A stretch of DNA of 14,281 nt from Desulfobulbus sp. Its GTDB lineage: Bacteria; Desulfobacterota; Desulfobulbia; Desulfobulbales; Desulfobulbaceae. Location of the stretch: positions 1-14,281 of the forward strand of contig JAQUEZ010000156.1 in the NCBI GenBank assembly GCA_028684915.1, given 5' to 3'. A program made the position numbers and the translations under genes. The notes under the pieces are model-generated. The model was given only the letters and a program-made list of their open reading frames with translations. It did no database searches and was not told the origin of the DNA. Shown piece after piece: positions 14,221 through 14,281 of the stretch; positions within the stretch are counted from its first letter, which is position 1, and the number at the start of each line of letters is the position of its first letter.

Positions 14221-14281
14221 TAGTTTTTATCAATCAAATAAATTAGCACACCACATTTAAGAGAATTAACTTCAATTACAG

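Overview
This window is a complete cargo island of about 14 kb inserted at the 3' end of a tRNA-Phe gene. The intact tRNA-Phe (52-127), with an encoded CCA and its own promoter, lies at the left. A perfect 22-bp repeat of its T-arm/acceptor 3' end lies at the right (14157-14178), followed by what is probably the original tRNA terminator. The tRNA sequence, moderate GC content and gene families suggest a Gram-negative proteobacterium, perhaps a deltaproteobacterium of the Geobacter/Desulfuromonas kind. That placement comes from memory of tRNA sequences and is only moderately secure. No integrase, excisionase or transposase gene is visible. Both ends carry tandem 10-mers (consensus TAGGTACACC) with an 11-bp period, which look like integrase arm sites, so the element may be mobilised in trans or may be stranded.

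The left half (515-6478) is a regulated, defence-like locus. On the minus strand are a WYL-domain regulator of the CapW/BrxR kind and, downstream of it, a small DUF2188 protein ending at a hairpin terminator. Divergent from these, on the plus strand, are four closely packed genes: a ComEC/Rec2-type metallo-beta-lactamase-fold hydrolase, a 744-residue protein that fuses an E2-like, an E1-like (ThiF) and a JAB/JAMM peptidase module, a four-helix membrane protein, and a six-helix membrane protein. The shared promoter region holds a near-consensus sigma-70 promoter overlapped by ATGCG/CGCAT inverted repeats. The layout parallels type II CBASS (sensor, Cap2 E1-E2, Cap3 JAB, membrane effector, CapW), but no CD-NTase and no ubiquitin-like protein is present. 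The hydrolase occupies the sensor position and has a flexible C-terminal tail that ends in glycine, making it a candidate conjugation target. This is the most interesting system in the window.

The right half (6528-12482, minus strand) is a complete type I restriction-modification operon, hsdR-hsdM-hsdS, with overlapping genes and all key motifs intact. Upstream of it on the same strand is a translationally coupled pair matching the mobile mystery protein A (HTH) and B (Fic) families, frequent passengers of mobile elements. The last 450 bp hold only a broken small reading frame, the arm-type repeats and the right attachment site. The boundary between the two halves (6481-6490) carries a lone copy of the end repeat, a possible scar of modular assembly.
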